Positions 1 through 6,242 of a stretch of DNA of 10,466 nucleotides are shown piece by piece. The stretch comes from CAZNYN01 sp964577295 (GTDB taxonomy: Bacteria > Synergistota > Synergistia > Synergistales > Synergistaceae): the NCBI GenBank assembly GCA_964577295.1, contig CAZNYN010000058.1, positions 1 to 10,466 of the forward strand. Direction: 5' to 3'. The position numbers were made by a program, and so were the translations under genes. Numbering within the stretch: position 1 is the stretch's first letter; each line of letters starts with the position of its first letter. Under the pieces are notes generated by a model that did no database searches, was not told the origin of the DNA, and saw only the letters and a program-made list of their open reading frames with translations.

Positions 1-70
1 TTGCGGGGAGACGATTAAAAGCCAAACCAAGACTCAGCCTATGTTTTCGCTCCTTCTCGTCTCCCCGCAA
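1..70. repeat. 14-bp inverted repeat with 42-nt loop
   Basis: Positions 1-14 (TTGCGGGGAGACGA) and 57-70 are perfect reverse complements, separated by 42 nt with no strong inner stem. The left arm begins at the window edge, so it may extend further. It lies past the 3' end of the minus-strand UvrA-like gene and could be folded RNA in its trailer, a leader of an off-window gene, or the ends of a very small inverted-repeat element. Neither arm is followed by a clear T-run inside the window, so a normal terminator is not shown. Confidence 0.75.
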
Positions 71-85
71 ATCTTCAGTGCGGGG
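63..85. repeat. Competing hairpin CCCCGCA/TGCGGGG
   Basis: CCCCGCA at 63-69 can pair with TGCGGGG at 79-85 across a 9-nt loop. The same 63-69 segment is also the core of the right arm of the 1-14/57-70 inverted repeat. The two foldings therefore exclude each other, as in attenuator-like RNA switches. Only the pairing potential is seen; function is inferred. Confidence 0.55.
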
Positions 86-120
86 TGCAGCGGCTTTGGT
101 TTTTCTTTCAATTCAATCGT

Positions 121-164
121 TTGCCAACGGTTTGCCTATTGCTTGCCAATCGTTTGCCAATAGT
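121..164. repeat. Four phased 11-bp TTGCC repeats
   Basis: Four consecutive 11-bp units begin with TTGCC at 121, 132, 143 and 154: TTGCCAACGGT, TTGCCTATTGC, TTGCCAATCGT and TTGCCAATAGT. The preceding 11 bases (110-120) share the CAATCGT end of the third unit, so a degraded fifth copy is possible. A 14-bp exact direct repeat (114-127 and 147-160) results. The array sits between the UvrA-like stop codon and the inverted repeat. The period is close to one helical turn. It could be a slippage-type microrepeat or an array of protein-binding sites. Confidence 0.8.
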
Positions 165-179
165 CCCCCCGCTCCTCCG

Positions 180-2444
180 TTATTCCGGCAGGCTTTCTTT
201 TATATAGCTGCCAGTTACGGATTTTTCGCAGTTCAGTATTTCTTTCGGGATGCCGTTGTATAGCAGGTATCCGCCTGAGTCTCCTCCGCCGGGGCCCAGT
301 TCTGTTATCCAGTCAGCTTCTTTCATTACGTCCACACTGTGCTCTACGAGAAAGAGTGTGTTTCCTGCGTCTGTCATTTCGTTGAAGAGTTTCATCAGTG
401 TCTTTATGTCGTCCAAGTGGAGGCCGTCTGTCGGTTCGTCCAGTATGAAAATGGAGCTTTTTCTGTAGAGCTGGGAGGCCAGTTTTACGCGCTGGAGCTC
501 TCCGCCCGAGAGTGTTGTCATGGACTGGTTTAAGTGCAGGTAGCCGAGGCCAGTTTTTTGAAGCGACTCCAATTTGTCGGTGAAATTTTCTCCCTCAAAG
601 AATTCTCGCGCTTCGTTTACTGTCATGTCCATTACTTCGGATATGTTTTTACCTCTGTATTTGAAGCCCATTGTCTCTTTTGAGTATCTTTTCCCGCCGC
701 AGTCGTCGCACACTGTCTCTATGGAGTCCATGAAGGCCATGCCCGATATTATTACGCCGCTTCCTCCGCACGATGGGCATGCGCCTTTGGAGTTGAAGCT
801 GAAGTATGAGGCGGGGACTTTGTTTTCTTTTGCGAATATTGCCCTTATGGGGTCGGATATGTCCAGATATGTGGCAGGTGTGGAGCGGAGGTTTATGCCT
901 ATGTTTTTCTGTCCGATGAAGATTATTTCTTCTTTTCGGGATTTTTGGAATGATTCCATGAGGGAGCTTTTGCCCGAGCCTGCAACTCCCGCTATTACCG
1001 CCATTACGCCTTTCGGCAGATCTGCCGTTATGTTTTTGAGGTTGTGAAGCGTGACGTTTTCGAGCTTGAAGAAGCCGTTCGGTTCGCGCAGTTTTTCTTT
1101 GAAGCCGCTCCTCGCTTTGAGCATTTTTCCCGTCAGGGAGTCTGAGGCAAGAAGTTCGTCATAAGTGCCTTCAAATACTATTTTTCCTCCGTCTCTTCCC
1201 GCTCCGGGGCCCATGTCTACTATGTGGTCTGCGAGCTTTATCACTTCTTTATGATGCTCTACTATCATAATAGTGTTGCCGTGGTCGCGGAGGCGCAGGA
1301 GAGAGTTTTTGAGGCGGCTTATGTCTTTGGGGTGGAGGCCTACGCTCGGTTCGTCTAGGACGTATGCCATGTCCGTTAGGGCGGAGTTTATGTATTTTGC
1401 TATTTTTATCCTTTGAGCCTCACCGCCCGAGAGTGTGGAGGTGCCTCTGGCAAGCGATAAGTAGCCGAGCCCTATTTCTTCCAGGGCTTTTAGGCGGCGC
1501 GTGAGCTCTCTTTTAAGGTCCTGGGCTATCGGGTCTGTTATGGACATTATGAAGGATATTGCGTCGGGCACTGACATTGCCGTGACATCCGCTATATTTT
1601 TGCCGTTTATGAGGCAGCTTCTGACTTTTTCGTTGACGCGCGAGCCGCGGCACTCGGGGCACTCGAAGGTCGTGACCATTTTATCCAGAATGGCTTTGTG
1701 CCTCTTTCCCTCTTTTGTCGTGATTATGCTTCTGTACATGCGCGGATATATGCCCTCGAATTTTGCCGTTTTCGGCCAGTTTGAGGGCGGATTTTTGAGC
1801 TTTATCTGGGGCGAGTGGAGAAATAGTTCCAGCTCTTCGGGCGAGTAGTCTTTTATTTTTTTGTTAAGGTCAAAGAGTCCGCTGTAGGCATATCTTTTCC
1901 AGCGCCACGCGCCTGTAGTGAAGGCGGGGAAGTTTATTACCCCATCGTCGTTCAGGCATTTGTCAAAGTCTACCATTTTTGTGATATCAAGGTCGCTGAC
2001 TTCGCCCAAACCGTCACAGCGCTGGCACTTTCCCGCAGGGTGGTTGAAGGAAAAGGCGTCCGAATAGCCGATAAAGGGCCGTCCCACGCGGGAGAAGAGC
2101 AGGCGCAGAAGCGCGTATATGTCTGTGTATGTCCCAACTGTGGAGCGGTTGTTGGATGCGGGCTTTTTCTGGTCTATGACTATTGTCACGGGCAGTCCGT
2201 CTATGCGCTCCACGTCCGGGCGGCCGTATTTTGGCAGGTACTGCTGGACGAAGCTGGGGAATGTCTCGTTGAGTTCCCTGCGCGACTCCGCTGCGATGGT
2301 ATCAAGGCAGAGGGATGACTTCCCCGAGCCTGATACGCCCGTGAATACGGTTATTTTTTTCTTTGGTATCTTTAAAGATATATTTTTTAAATTATTCTCA
2401 AAGGCATTTGTAATATTTATTGTTCCGAAATCCGATACGGCCAT
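180..2444 (-). CDS. Short UvrA-like ABC ATPase (UvrA2/class without UvrB-binding domain)
   Basis: This 754-residue protein has two fused UvrA-type ABC modules. Module 1 shows Walker A GVSGSGKSS (36-44), signature LSGGEAQR (338-345), Walker B YVLDEPSVGLH (361-371) and VEH (395-397). Module 2 shows Walker A GVAGSGKSS (486-494), LSGGELQR (645-652), ILDEPTDGLH (667-676) and VEH (699-701). A complete CX2C-X19-CX2C zinc module lies at 556-582, with further CX2C pairs at 140-143 and 262-265. The chain passes directly from LFSRVGRPF to FSFNHPAGKC. The UvrB-binding domain and the first half of the N-terminal zinc module, present there in full-length UvrA (about 940 residues), are therefore absent. Such short UvrA homologues are known as UvrA2/DrrC-like proteins, linked to damage tolerance or drug resistance, and probably do not load UvrB. 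The start has AAAGGA eight bases upstream. It follows xthA by 44 bp and is probably cotranscribed. Cytosolic DNA-binding is expected. Confidence 0.93.
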   Translation of the reverse strand: MAVSDFGTINITNAFENNLKNISLKIPKKKITVFTGVSGSGKSSLCLDTIAAESRRELNETFPSFVQQYLPKYGRPDVERIDGLPVTIVIDQKKPASNNRSTVGTYTDIYALLRLLFSRVGRPFIGYSDAFSFNHPAGKCQRCDGLGEVSDLDITKMVDFDKCLNDDGVINFPAFTTGAWRWKRYAYSGLFDLNKKIKDYSPEELELFLHSPQIKLKNPPSNWPKTAKFEGIYPRMYRSIITTKEGKRHKAILDKMVTTFECPECRGSRVNEKVRSCLINGKNIADVTAMSVPDAISFIMSITDPIAQDLKRELTRRLKALEEIGLGYLSLARGTSTLSGGEAQRIKIAKYINSALTDMAYVLDEPSVGLHPKDISRLKNSLLRLRDHGNTIMIVEHHKEVIKLADHIVDMGPGAGRDGGKIVFEGTYDELLASDSLTGKMLKARSGFKEKLREPNGFFKLENVTLHNLKNITADLPKGVMAVIAGVAGSGKSSLMESFQKSRKEEIIFIGQKNIGINLRSTPATYLDISDPIRAIFAKENKVPASYFSFNSKGACPSCGGSGVIISGMAFMDSIETVCDDCGGKRYSKETMGFKYRGKNISEVMDMTVNEAREFFEGENFTDKLESLQKTGLGYLHLNQSMTTLSGGELQRVKLASQLYRKSSIFILDEPTDGLHLDDIKTLMKLFNEMTDAGNTLFLVEHSVDVMKEADWITELGPGGGDSGGYLLYNGIPKEILNCEKSVTGSYIKESLPE

Positions 2445-2488
2445 CTGTTTGTTCCTTTCATAAAAAGGTGCGGCTGCTCAATAATTTT

Positions 2489-3289
2489 TTACAGTTCAAA
2501 GACTCCCACCACGGCGGTGTGGTCGGAGGGACGTTCCATAGCGCGCAGTTCCCTCTCCACTCTGACCTCGCAGCACATGTCGGCTGCGGACTTTGTGCCG
2601 ATTATGTGGTCTATTCTCCAGCCGATGTTCCGCTCCAGGGAATTTTTCACTCTGTAATCCCAGAAGGTAAACTCTCCCGCGTCGGGCCTGTGCTCTCTGA
2701 ATATGTCGCTCAGTCCCCAATCCATGACGTCCGCAAAGGCTTTTTTGACATCTTCATGGAAACATGCGTGGTCTTTTTTTGTCTTTGGGTTCGTCACGTC
2801 TATGTCTGTCGGGGCGATGTTCAAGTCTCCGAGCCAGAGTACATTGTCCTGCGGAGTGTAATTTCTCTCAAGCAGAGCTTTCACCCTTGCGAAAAATTTC
2901 AGCTTGTAGGGATAGTCGGGGTTGTCTATGGCTTTGCCCTGCGGAATGTATGTGTTCAAAATGTTAAGAGAGCCGAAGCGCGCCCTCACCACTCTCGCTT
3001 TTTCCGACTCTGCTTTATCCGCCTCCGCTTCGTCGCCGAGACCGAAGTGTACCTCCTCCGCCTCGCTCCTTGAAATGATGGCGACGCCGTTGTAGGACTT
3101 CATCCCCTTGAATACGGATTTGTAGCCCAGCTCCTCGAAAAATGGCGCGGGGTAGTCCATGTCCTGACACTTTATCTCCTGGAGGCAGAGTATGTCGGGG
3201 GCTTTTTCGGACTTCAGCCAGCTCTCCAATATGGGAAGGCGGCTCTTTACGGAGTTGACGTTGTATGTGGCTATGCTTATTGCGGGCAT
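2489..3289 (-). CDS. xthA: Exodeoxyribonuclease III (Mg-dependent AP endonuclease)
   Basis: This 266-residue protein belongs to the exonuclease III/AP endonuclease (EEP) superfamily, which cuts the backbone 5' of abasic sites and removes 3' blocking groups in base-excision repair. Visible family motifs, in order: ATYNVNSV with N10 and N12; LQEIK with the metal-ligand Glu38; TYIPQG with Tyr114; GDLNIAP with Asp155 and Asn157; WRIDHI with Asp227; and the catalytic SDH at 255-257. The length is normal and nothing is missing. The start ATG has AAGGAGA about six bases upstream. The UvrA-like gene begins 44 bp downstream on the same strand with no terminator between, so a repair operon is likely. 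A TATAAT lies about 36 bp upstream of the start. The closest relatives are the ExoIII/XthA branch rather than sequence-nonspecific EEP nucleases. Confidence 0.96.
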   Translation of the reverse strand: MPAISIATYNVNSVKSRLPILESWLKSEKAPDILCLQEIKCQDMDYPAPFFEELGYKSVFKGMKSYNGVAIISRSEAEEVHFGLGDEAEADKAESEKARVVRARFGSLNILNTYIPQGKAIDNPDYPYKLKFFARVKALLERNYTPQDNVLWLGDLNIAPTDIDVTNPKTKKDHACFHEDVKKAFADVMDWGLSDIFREHRPDAGEFTFWDYRVKNSLERNIGWRIDHIIGTKSAADMCCEVRVERELRAMERPSDHTAVVGVFEL

Positions 3290-3324
3290 GATAAGTCTCC
3301 TTTTTGTCGTAATTTTTCCACTCG

Positions 3325-3353
3325 ATTATAAGGCAGGGAGCGATTATCAGAAA
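3325..3353 (-). promoter_or_regulatory. Probable promoter of xthA / UvrA-like operon
   Basis: On the minus strand a perfect TATAAT occupies 3330-3325, about 36 bp upstream of the xthA ATG. The hexamer at -35 spacing is TTTCTG (3353-3348, 17-bp spacer), which is a poor match. The site lies within the divergent control region shared with cysE. Confidence 0.5.
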
Positions 3354-3378
3354 GGATTAGCTTACTTTATTTTTCCCC

Positions 3379-3407
3379 TTGTGCTTTTTTCCTTTTACGG
3401 CTACAAT
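3379..3407 (+). promoter_or_regulatory. Candidate promoter for the cysE leader
   Basis: TTGTGC (3379-3384) and TACAAT (3402-3407) are separated by 17 bp. The -10 matches the consensus at five of six positions; the -35 is weak (three of six). Transcription would start near 3413-3415 and run about 170 nt to the hairpin at 3547-3584 before cysE. The -10 is overlapped by the left arm of the dyad at 3405-3429. Confidence 0.45.
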
Positions 3408-3429
3408 GTCTACCATGACGATAGACATT
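3405..3429. promoter_or_regulatory. Operator-like dyad AATGTCTA-N9-TAGACATT
   Basis: Two perfect 8-bp inverted half-sites (3405-3412 and 3422-3429) are separated by nine bases. The left half overlaps the candidate -10 (3402-3407) and the dyad spans the predicted start point, the usual position for a dimeric repressor site. It could alternatively form an 8-bp hairpin at the RNA 5' end. The regulator cannot be named from the sequence. Confidence 0.5.
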
Positions 3430-3546
3430 ACGATTTCACACAAAAAAAGCGAAATAATCTGCTGTTGCTGTACGGAGATTTCCACGAAATAGCCGCACGG
3501 CTCTCTGCCGCTGCGTAATAGGGCGGACAGCATTATAAGAATACAG

Positions 3547-3584
3547 AACGGGATGTCCGAATTTTACGGATAATCCCGTTTTTT
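3547..3584 (+). terminator. Intrinsic terminator/attenuator just upstream of cysE
   Basis: AACGGGAT (3547-3554) pairs with ATCCCGTT (3573-3580). After a bulged A the stem continues with GTCCG (3555-3559) against CGGAT (3567-3571, outer pair G-T) around a 7-nt loop. Six Ts follow (3579-3584). The hairpin ends only about 10 bases before the cysE ribosome-binding site. No credible plus-strand gene ends upstream of it, so it is better read as a leader terminator (attenuator) or the end of a short RNA than as the terminator of a previous gene. Confidence 0.75.
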
Positions 3585-3593
3585 ATATTAAAA

Positions 3594-3609
3594 AGGAGTG
3601 GTGAGAGTG
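3594..3609 (+). promoter_or_regulatory. cysE ribosome-binding site that decides the start
   Basis: AGGAG at 3594-3598 is the only Shine-Dalgarno sequence here. In-frame GTG codons occur at 3598, 3601 and 3607. The first overlaps the SD and the second is only two bases from it. GTG at 3607 has the normal eight-base spacing and is taken as the start. Confidence 0.7.
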
Positions 3610-4329
3610 AGAGCTTTTGACTTGATTAAGAGTGATTTTGAAGCCGCAATGAACAACGACCCTGCGATCCCGAGAGGGCCGCGCGGATTTTTGGAGGTTG
3701 TATTTTGTACTCCGGGATTTTTGGCCATAACTTGCCACAGGGCCGTGCACTTTCTCCACTCTACAATGCACATGCCCGTTATACCGCGCTTTCTCTCCCT
3801 CATAGTGCGCTGGTGGACGGGAATCGAGATTCACCCCGGGGCGAGCATAGGGCGCGGCTTCTTCATCGACCACGGGGCGGGAGTTGTCATAGGAGAAACC
3901 GCCGTTGTCGGAGACAATGTCACTCTGTATCAGGGGGTCACTCTCGGCGGCACGGGGAACGAGAAGGGCAAAAAGCGCCATCCCACACTGGAATCCAATG
4001 TCTTTGTCGGAAGCGGGGCAAAAATTTTAGGGCCGATAACGATAGGCGAAAATTCCAGAATCGGAGCAAACAGCGCGGTGCTGAAAAATGTGCCGAAAAA
4101 CTCCACGGTAACGGGCATGAGAGCCAGAATCATAAAGGTTGACGGCAAGAGAGTGGACGAGTGCAGTGCCTGCATGAATCCCGAGGTGATGTGGCGCGAG
4201 ATTCTGCGCCTGCAGGAAGAGCTCTACCTTATGAGAAGAGAGATAAGAAAGCTCAAAGGCGAGGAAGAACATGTAAAGACAGACTATCCCCAGGCCGAAA
4301 TAGAAGTGGAAATCCTGCACAAGAAATAG
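3607..4329 (+). CDS. cysE: Serine O-acetyltransferase
   Basis: CysE transfers acetyl from acetyl-CoA to L-serine, giving O-acetylserine, the precursor of cysteine. From the GTG at 3607 the protein has 240 residues. The N-terminal helical part carries DPA (18-20), matching the serine-binding Asp region of CysE. The left-handed beta-helix of hexapeptide repeats runs from about 72 to 178. It includes IHPGASIGRG (75-84), IDHGAG with the catalytic Asp88-His89 pair, the loop QGVTLGGTG (109-117) and RHP with Arg124-His125. The beta-helix then ends in VTGMRARII. This matches the short bacterial CysE form. A C-terminal tail of about 60 residues follows, with CSAC (186-189) and a charged helix likely to form a coiled coil (195-220). 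It is a single-gene unit with its own leader, dyad and terminator, and a bidirectional terminator behind it. No cysK is adjacent in the window. Confidence 0.95.
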   Translation: MRAFDLIKSDFEAAMNNDPAIPRGPRGFLEVVFCTPGFLAITCHRAVHFLHSTMHMPVIPRFLSLIVRWWTGIEIHPGASIGRGFFIDHGAGVVIGETAVVGDNVTLYQGVTLGGTGNEKGKKRHPTLESNVFVGSGAKILGPITIGENSRIGANSAVLKNVPKNSTVTGMRARIIKVDGKRVDECSACMNPEVMWREILRLQEELYLMRREIRKLKGEEEHVKTDYPQAEIEVEILHKK

Positions 4330-4331
4330 TA

Positions 4332-4369
4332 AAAAACCCTGCATAGCGCATAAGCCGTGCAGGGTTTTT
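4332..4369. terminator. Bidirectional terminator between cysE and the SUI1 gene
   Basis: A perfect 12-bp stem (AAAAACCCTGCA, 4332-4343, with TGCAGGGTTTTT, 4358-4369) encloses a 14-nt loop. Read on plus it ends in a T-run behind cysE. Read on minus it ends in a T-run behind the convergent SUI1/YciH gene. Confidence 0.92.
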
Positions 4370-4397
4370 ATTTTACTCAATAAAGGTCAGTATTAGT

Positions 4398-4817
4398 CTA
4401 TCCCCTTACCACCTTTTTAACTCCGTTTTTCGTGAACCATGCTTCGGCTCTGTCGCAAATATCTCCCTGCAGGACAATTTTGCCCTCCTCAACTCTGGAG
4501 CCGCAGCCGAGAGCCTTTCTCATATCCTTCGCCAGAGCTTCAAGGTCGAAAGCGCACTCCTTCGGAATGGATACGACCGTCACAGTCTTGCCTCCGCAGC
4601 CCGCAGTCCTGTGCTGAACGGAGACCTTCGGGAGCTTTGAAAGAGCCTGAGTGGTTTTCGGTGCGGCAGCTTCCTTTCGCGGTGCGGACACTTCCTTCTG
4701 CTCCGCTTTCTGTTCTCTGCCGAGCATGGCGCCTATGGAGAGAGAGAAAGAGCCTCCGTCCCCTATCGCAAAGCCGTCGCCGGAAGTGATTTTTTTGTCT
4801 TTTTTATCTTTTGCCAT
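4398..4817 (-). CDS. yciH: SUI1/eIF1-like translation factor, YciH family
   Basis: The C-terminal part (about 64-139 of 139 residues) is a SUI1 domain: VSVQHRTAGCGGKTVTVV, LGCGSRVEEGKIVLQGD and a C-terminal WFTKNGVKKVVRG. This domain is shared with eukaryotic eIF1 and bacterial YciH, which affects start-site discrimination on the small ribosomal subunit. Residues 1-63 are low-complexity: Lys-rich at first (AKDKKDKK), then Gly/Ser-rich and Ala/Glu/Lys-rich, probably disordered. An in-frame ATG lies upstream at 4850, but it has no ribosome-binding site. The ATG at 4817 has GGGAGGG at good spacing, so I use that start. The gene faces cysE and shares its terminator; upstream it is divergent from the GNAT gene. 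A promoter TTGACT-17-TAAAAG lies 24-52 bases upstream. Confidence 0.93.
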   Translation of the reverse strand: MAKDKKDKKITSGDGFAIGDGGSFSLSIGAMLGREQKAEQKEVSAPRKEAAAPKTTQALSKLPKVSVQHRTAGCGGKTVTVVSIPKECAFDLEALAKDMRKALGCGSRVEEGKIVLQGDICDRAEAWFTKNGVKKVVRG

Positions 4818-4840
4818 GTTATCACCCTCCCTTTTATCCT

Positions 4841-4869
4841 CTTTTATCATTGCGGGATAAGAAAGTCAA
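4841..4869 (-). promoter_or_regulatory. Promoter of the SUI1/yciH gene
   Basis: On the minus strand TTGACT (4869-4864) and TAAAAG (4846-4841) are separated by 17 bp. The -10 is followed by the SD GGGAGGG and the ATG at 4817. The -35 is five of six and the -10 four of six to consensus. Confidence 0.6.
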
Positions 4870-4873
4870 GGAA

Positions 4874-4902
4874 TTGCCCATTTATAAACTATGTATTAAA
4901 AT
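4874..4902 (+). promoter_or_regulatory. Promoter of the GNAT operon
   Basis: TTGCCC (4874-4879) and TAAAAT (4897-4902) are 17 bp apart, about 40 bp before the GNAT start. Its -35 lies four bases from the -35 of the divergent SUI1 promoter, so the two are back to back and a regulator bound here would affect both. Confidence 0.6.
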
Positions 4903-4942
4903 AGATGTCATAAACCCGAAAGAAAATGAGGAGGCACTCTGC

Positions 4943-5701
4943 ATGGATGAGATTACTGCATTCAGTGAAAATTTCTATTCTACGGCTTCCATGCTGGGCG
5001 GAAACAGAGGCGGATACATCACAGTCATGCCGTCGGGCTCGCTTGTGGCAATGACGGGCCTTCCCTATGCGGGAGAAAATTATGCTTTGTTCAGGCAGGG
5101 CGCGTCTCCGTGCGAAGTGGCGGAGGCGATAGACATATTCTCCTGCCGCGCCATCCCCTTCACCGTGCCCCAGTTTCCGGAAATAGGAGCGGAGCTTGCC
5201 GCGAGGCTCGAGGCAAACCGTCTCTTTGTACATAAACATTACACAGCCATGGTACTCGGCAGAGACGATAAATTTGACAAAAGCACATCTCCCAATGTCG
5301 TTAAGACAGAGGGAAAAGAGCTCGAAAGAGAGTGGGCTGAGGCGGCATGGCAGGGCTTCGGCGGTGAAAACACGGACGAGAGCTACTGCGAATTTGCCTC
5401 ATATCTCAACAGCCGTGCCGAAAACACACTCTTTACATACAGAGAGGACGGCCGCTCTGTCGCGTGCGGACTGCTCCACACGAGCCAAAAAGCCTGCGGG
5501 CTCTACTACTTTGCCACTGTGCCGGCTTACAGAAGGCGCGGAATAGCGGCAAAACTTCTCGCAGCGCTGGCAAAAGAAGCCTTTGAAAAAAGAGAGCTAT
5601 TTGTCCTTCTTGCAACGGAAGAGGGCTTGCCCGTCTATACAAAATTCGGATTCAGACCCCTTTTCGGAGTGCCGATAAGGTCATCCGTTCGGGAAATATA
5701 A
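4943..5701 (+). CDS. GNAT-family N-acetyltransferase
   Basis: This 252-residue cytosolic protein has a C-terminal GNAT fold (about 120-245). Motif A is ATVPAYRRRGIAAKLL (191-206), whose RRRGIA segment is the R/Q-x-x-G-x-G/A loop that binds the acetyl-CoA pyrophosphate. The closing motif is VYTKFGFRPL (231-240). The N-terminal 110 residues are not recognisable as a catalytic GNAT and may be a degenerate second GNAT-like or substrate-binding region. The substrate is unknown. The frame is open upstream to 4811, but the ATG at 4943 has GGAGG eight bases before it and follows the promoter, so the longer version is rejected. The Cys-rich gene begins 19 bp after the stop, suggesting a two-gene operon. 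Confidence 0.9.
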   Translation: MDEITAFSENFYSTASMLGGNRGGYITVMPSGSLVAMTGLPYAGENYALFRQGASPCEVAEAIDIFSCRAIPFTVPQFPEIGAELAARLEANRLFVHKHYTAMVLGRDDKFDKSTSPNVVKTEGKELEREWAEAAWQGFGGENTDESYCEFASYLNSRAENTLFTYREDGRSVACGLLHTSQKACGLYYFATVPAYRRRGIAAKLLAALAKEAFEKRELFVLLATEEGLPVYTKFGFRPLFGVPIRSSVREI

Positions 5702-5720
5702 AGCAGATGGGGGTTTATAT

Positions 5721-6059
5721 ATGAAATACAGCGAAAAAGAGCTGCGGGATGCGCCCGCGGATAAGATGATCTGCGAATCGGCAAAAGCAACAAAAAACAT
5801 GGTGCTCAAGGCAGTAATGGCAGGAACCAAAACCTTCGAAGATACCGTCCAAAAAGTCCCAATCTGCGGCGAAGCAAAGTGCGGATGCGCCGAAAATGTC
5901 AGAACACTGCTGGAAATTTACCTCCCCATATATGACTTCATATTCGCAGACGGAGGCTGTCACCACCATAAAAAAGAAAATCCGCATATAAACTGTGATA
6001 AAAATACATGCAAGGATTGTATACATTCAGTCAATGATAGCTGTAACGGTAATAAATGA
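5721..6059 (+). CDS. Small Cys/His-rich protein, probable degenerate BFD-like [2Fe-2S] domain
   Basis: This is a 112-residue, soluble, cysteine-rich protein. Residues about 14-68 resemble the BFD-like [2Fe-2S] domain (the bacterioferritin-associated ferredoxin type): DKMIC at the first ligand, a helix, AGTKTFEDTVQKV, then CGEAKCGC leading into NVRTLLE. Cys18 and Cys49 have the usual wide spacing of the two ligand pairs. The partner of Cys18 in the normal C-x-C pair is Ser20, so one expected ligand is missing, while three Cys (49, 54, 56) sit at the second site. A C-terminal tail adds GGCHHH (78-83), His89, Cys92, Cys97, Cys100 and Cys108, which suggests a second metal site. Its start follows GGGGG with seven-base spacing. 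It is 19 bp behind the GNAT gene and probably cotranscribed. The family assignment is by eye and moderate; that the gene is real is more secure. Confidence 0.75.
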   Translation: MKYSEKELRDAPADKMICESAKATKNMVLKAVMAGTKTFEDTVQKVPICGEAKCGCAENVRTLLEIYLPIYDFIFADGGCHHHKKENPHINCDKNTCKDCIHSVNDSCNGNK

Positions 6060-6082
6060 CTGAAAATTCGTCAAATTATACA

Positions 6083-6111
6083 TTGACATAGAAGAGCATT
6101 TTGTTTATCCT
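6083..6111 (+). promoter_or_regulatory. Orphan promoter in the 6060-6305 intergenic region
   Basis: A perfect TTGACA (6083-6088) is followed after 17 bp by TATCCT (6106-6111, four of six). No plus-strand gene lies downstream before the convergent SYLF gene. The following stretch holds GC-rich hairpins (6156-6161 with 6165-6170; 6180-6185 with 6193-6198) and a run of seven Ts (6226-6232 region), but no hairpin directly precedes that run. A small RNA is possible but unproven. Confidence 0.35.
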
Positions 6112-6242
6112 TAAAACACAATAGCCTGGCCTTTTTATAAATATCCCACGGTCATTGCGGCGCGGCCGCACAAACTCCGTCTCTGTTTCCTACAGAGAGG
6201 AGGAGGGCTTCAAAATATCTTCATTCTTTTTTTCACTCCATG

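Noticed and set aside
61..90. CRISPR-like repeat (CCCCGCA...TGCGGGG)
   Set aside because: Only one unit is present, the loop is too long, and no regularly spaced copies follow; the related segments are inverted or at unsuitable distance.
78..263. Plus-strand open frame with QSFAN peptide repeats
   Set aside because: The peptide repeat is a by-product of three 11-bp DNA units making 33 bases; the frame runs antisense into the UvrA-like gene and lacks an RBS.
3192..3518. 108-residue plus-strand open frame with hydrophobic stretches
   Set aside because: Its first third is antisense to the start of xthA, it has no ribosome-binding site at 3192 or at the internal ATG (3288), and it crosses the promoter and dyad. 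It reads as chance coding in AT-rich intergenic DNA.
3519..3597. T-box riboswitch in the cysE leader
   Set aside because: AGGGCGGACAGC (3520-3531) resembles the AGGGUGGNACCGCG core only partly, and I could not place a specifier loop.
4811..4942. Longer GNAT protein starting at 4811
   Set aside because: It would overlap the start of the SUI1 gene and both promoters; the strong GGAGG sits before the ATG at 4943.
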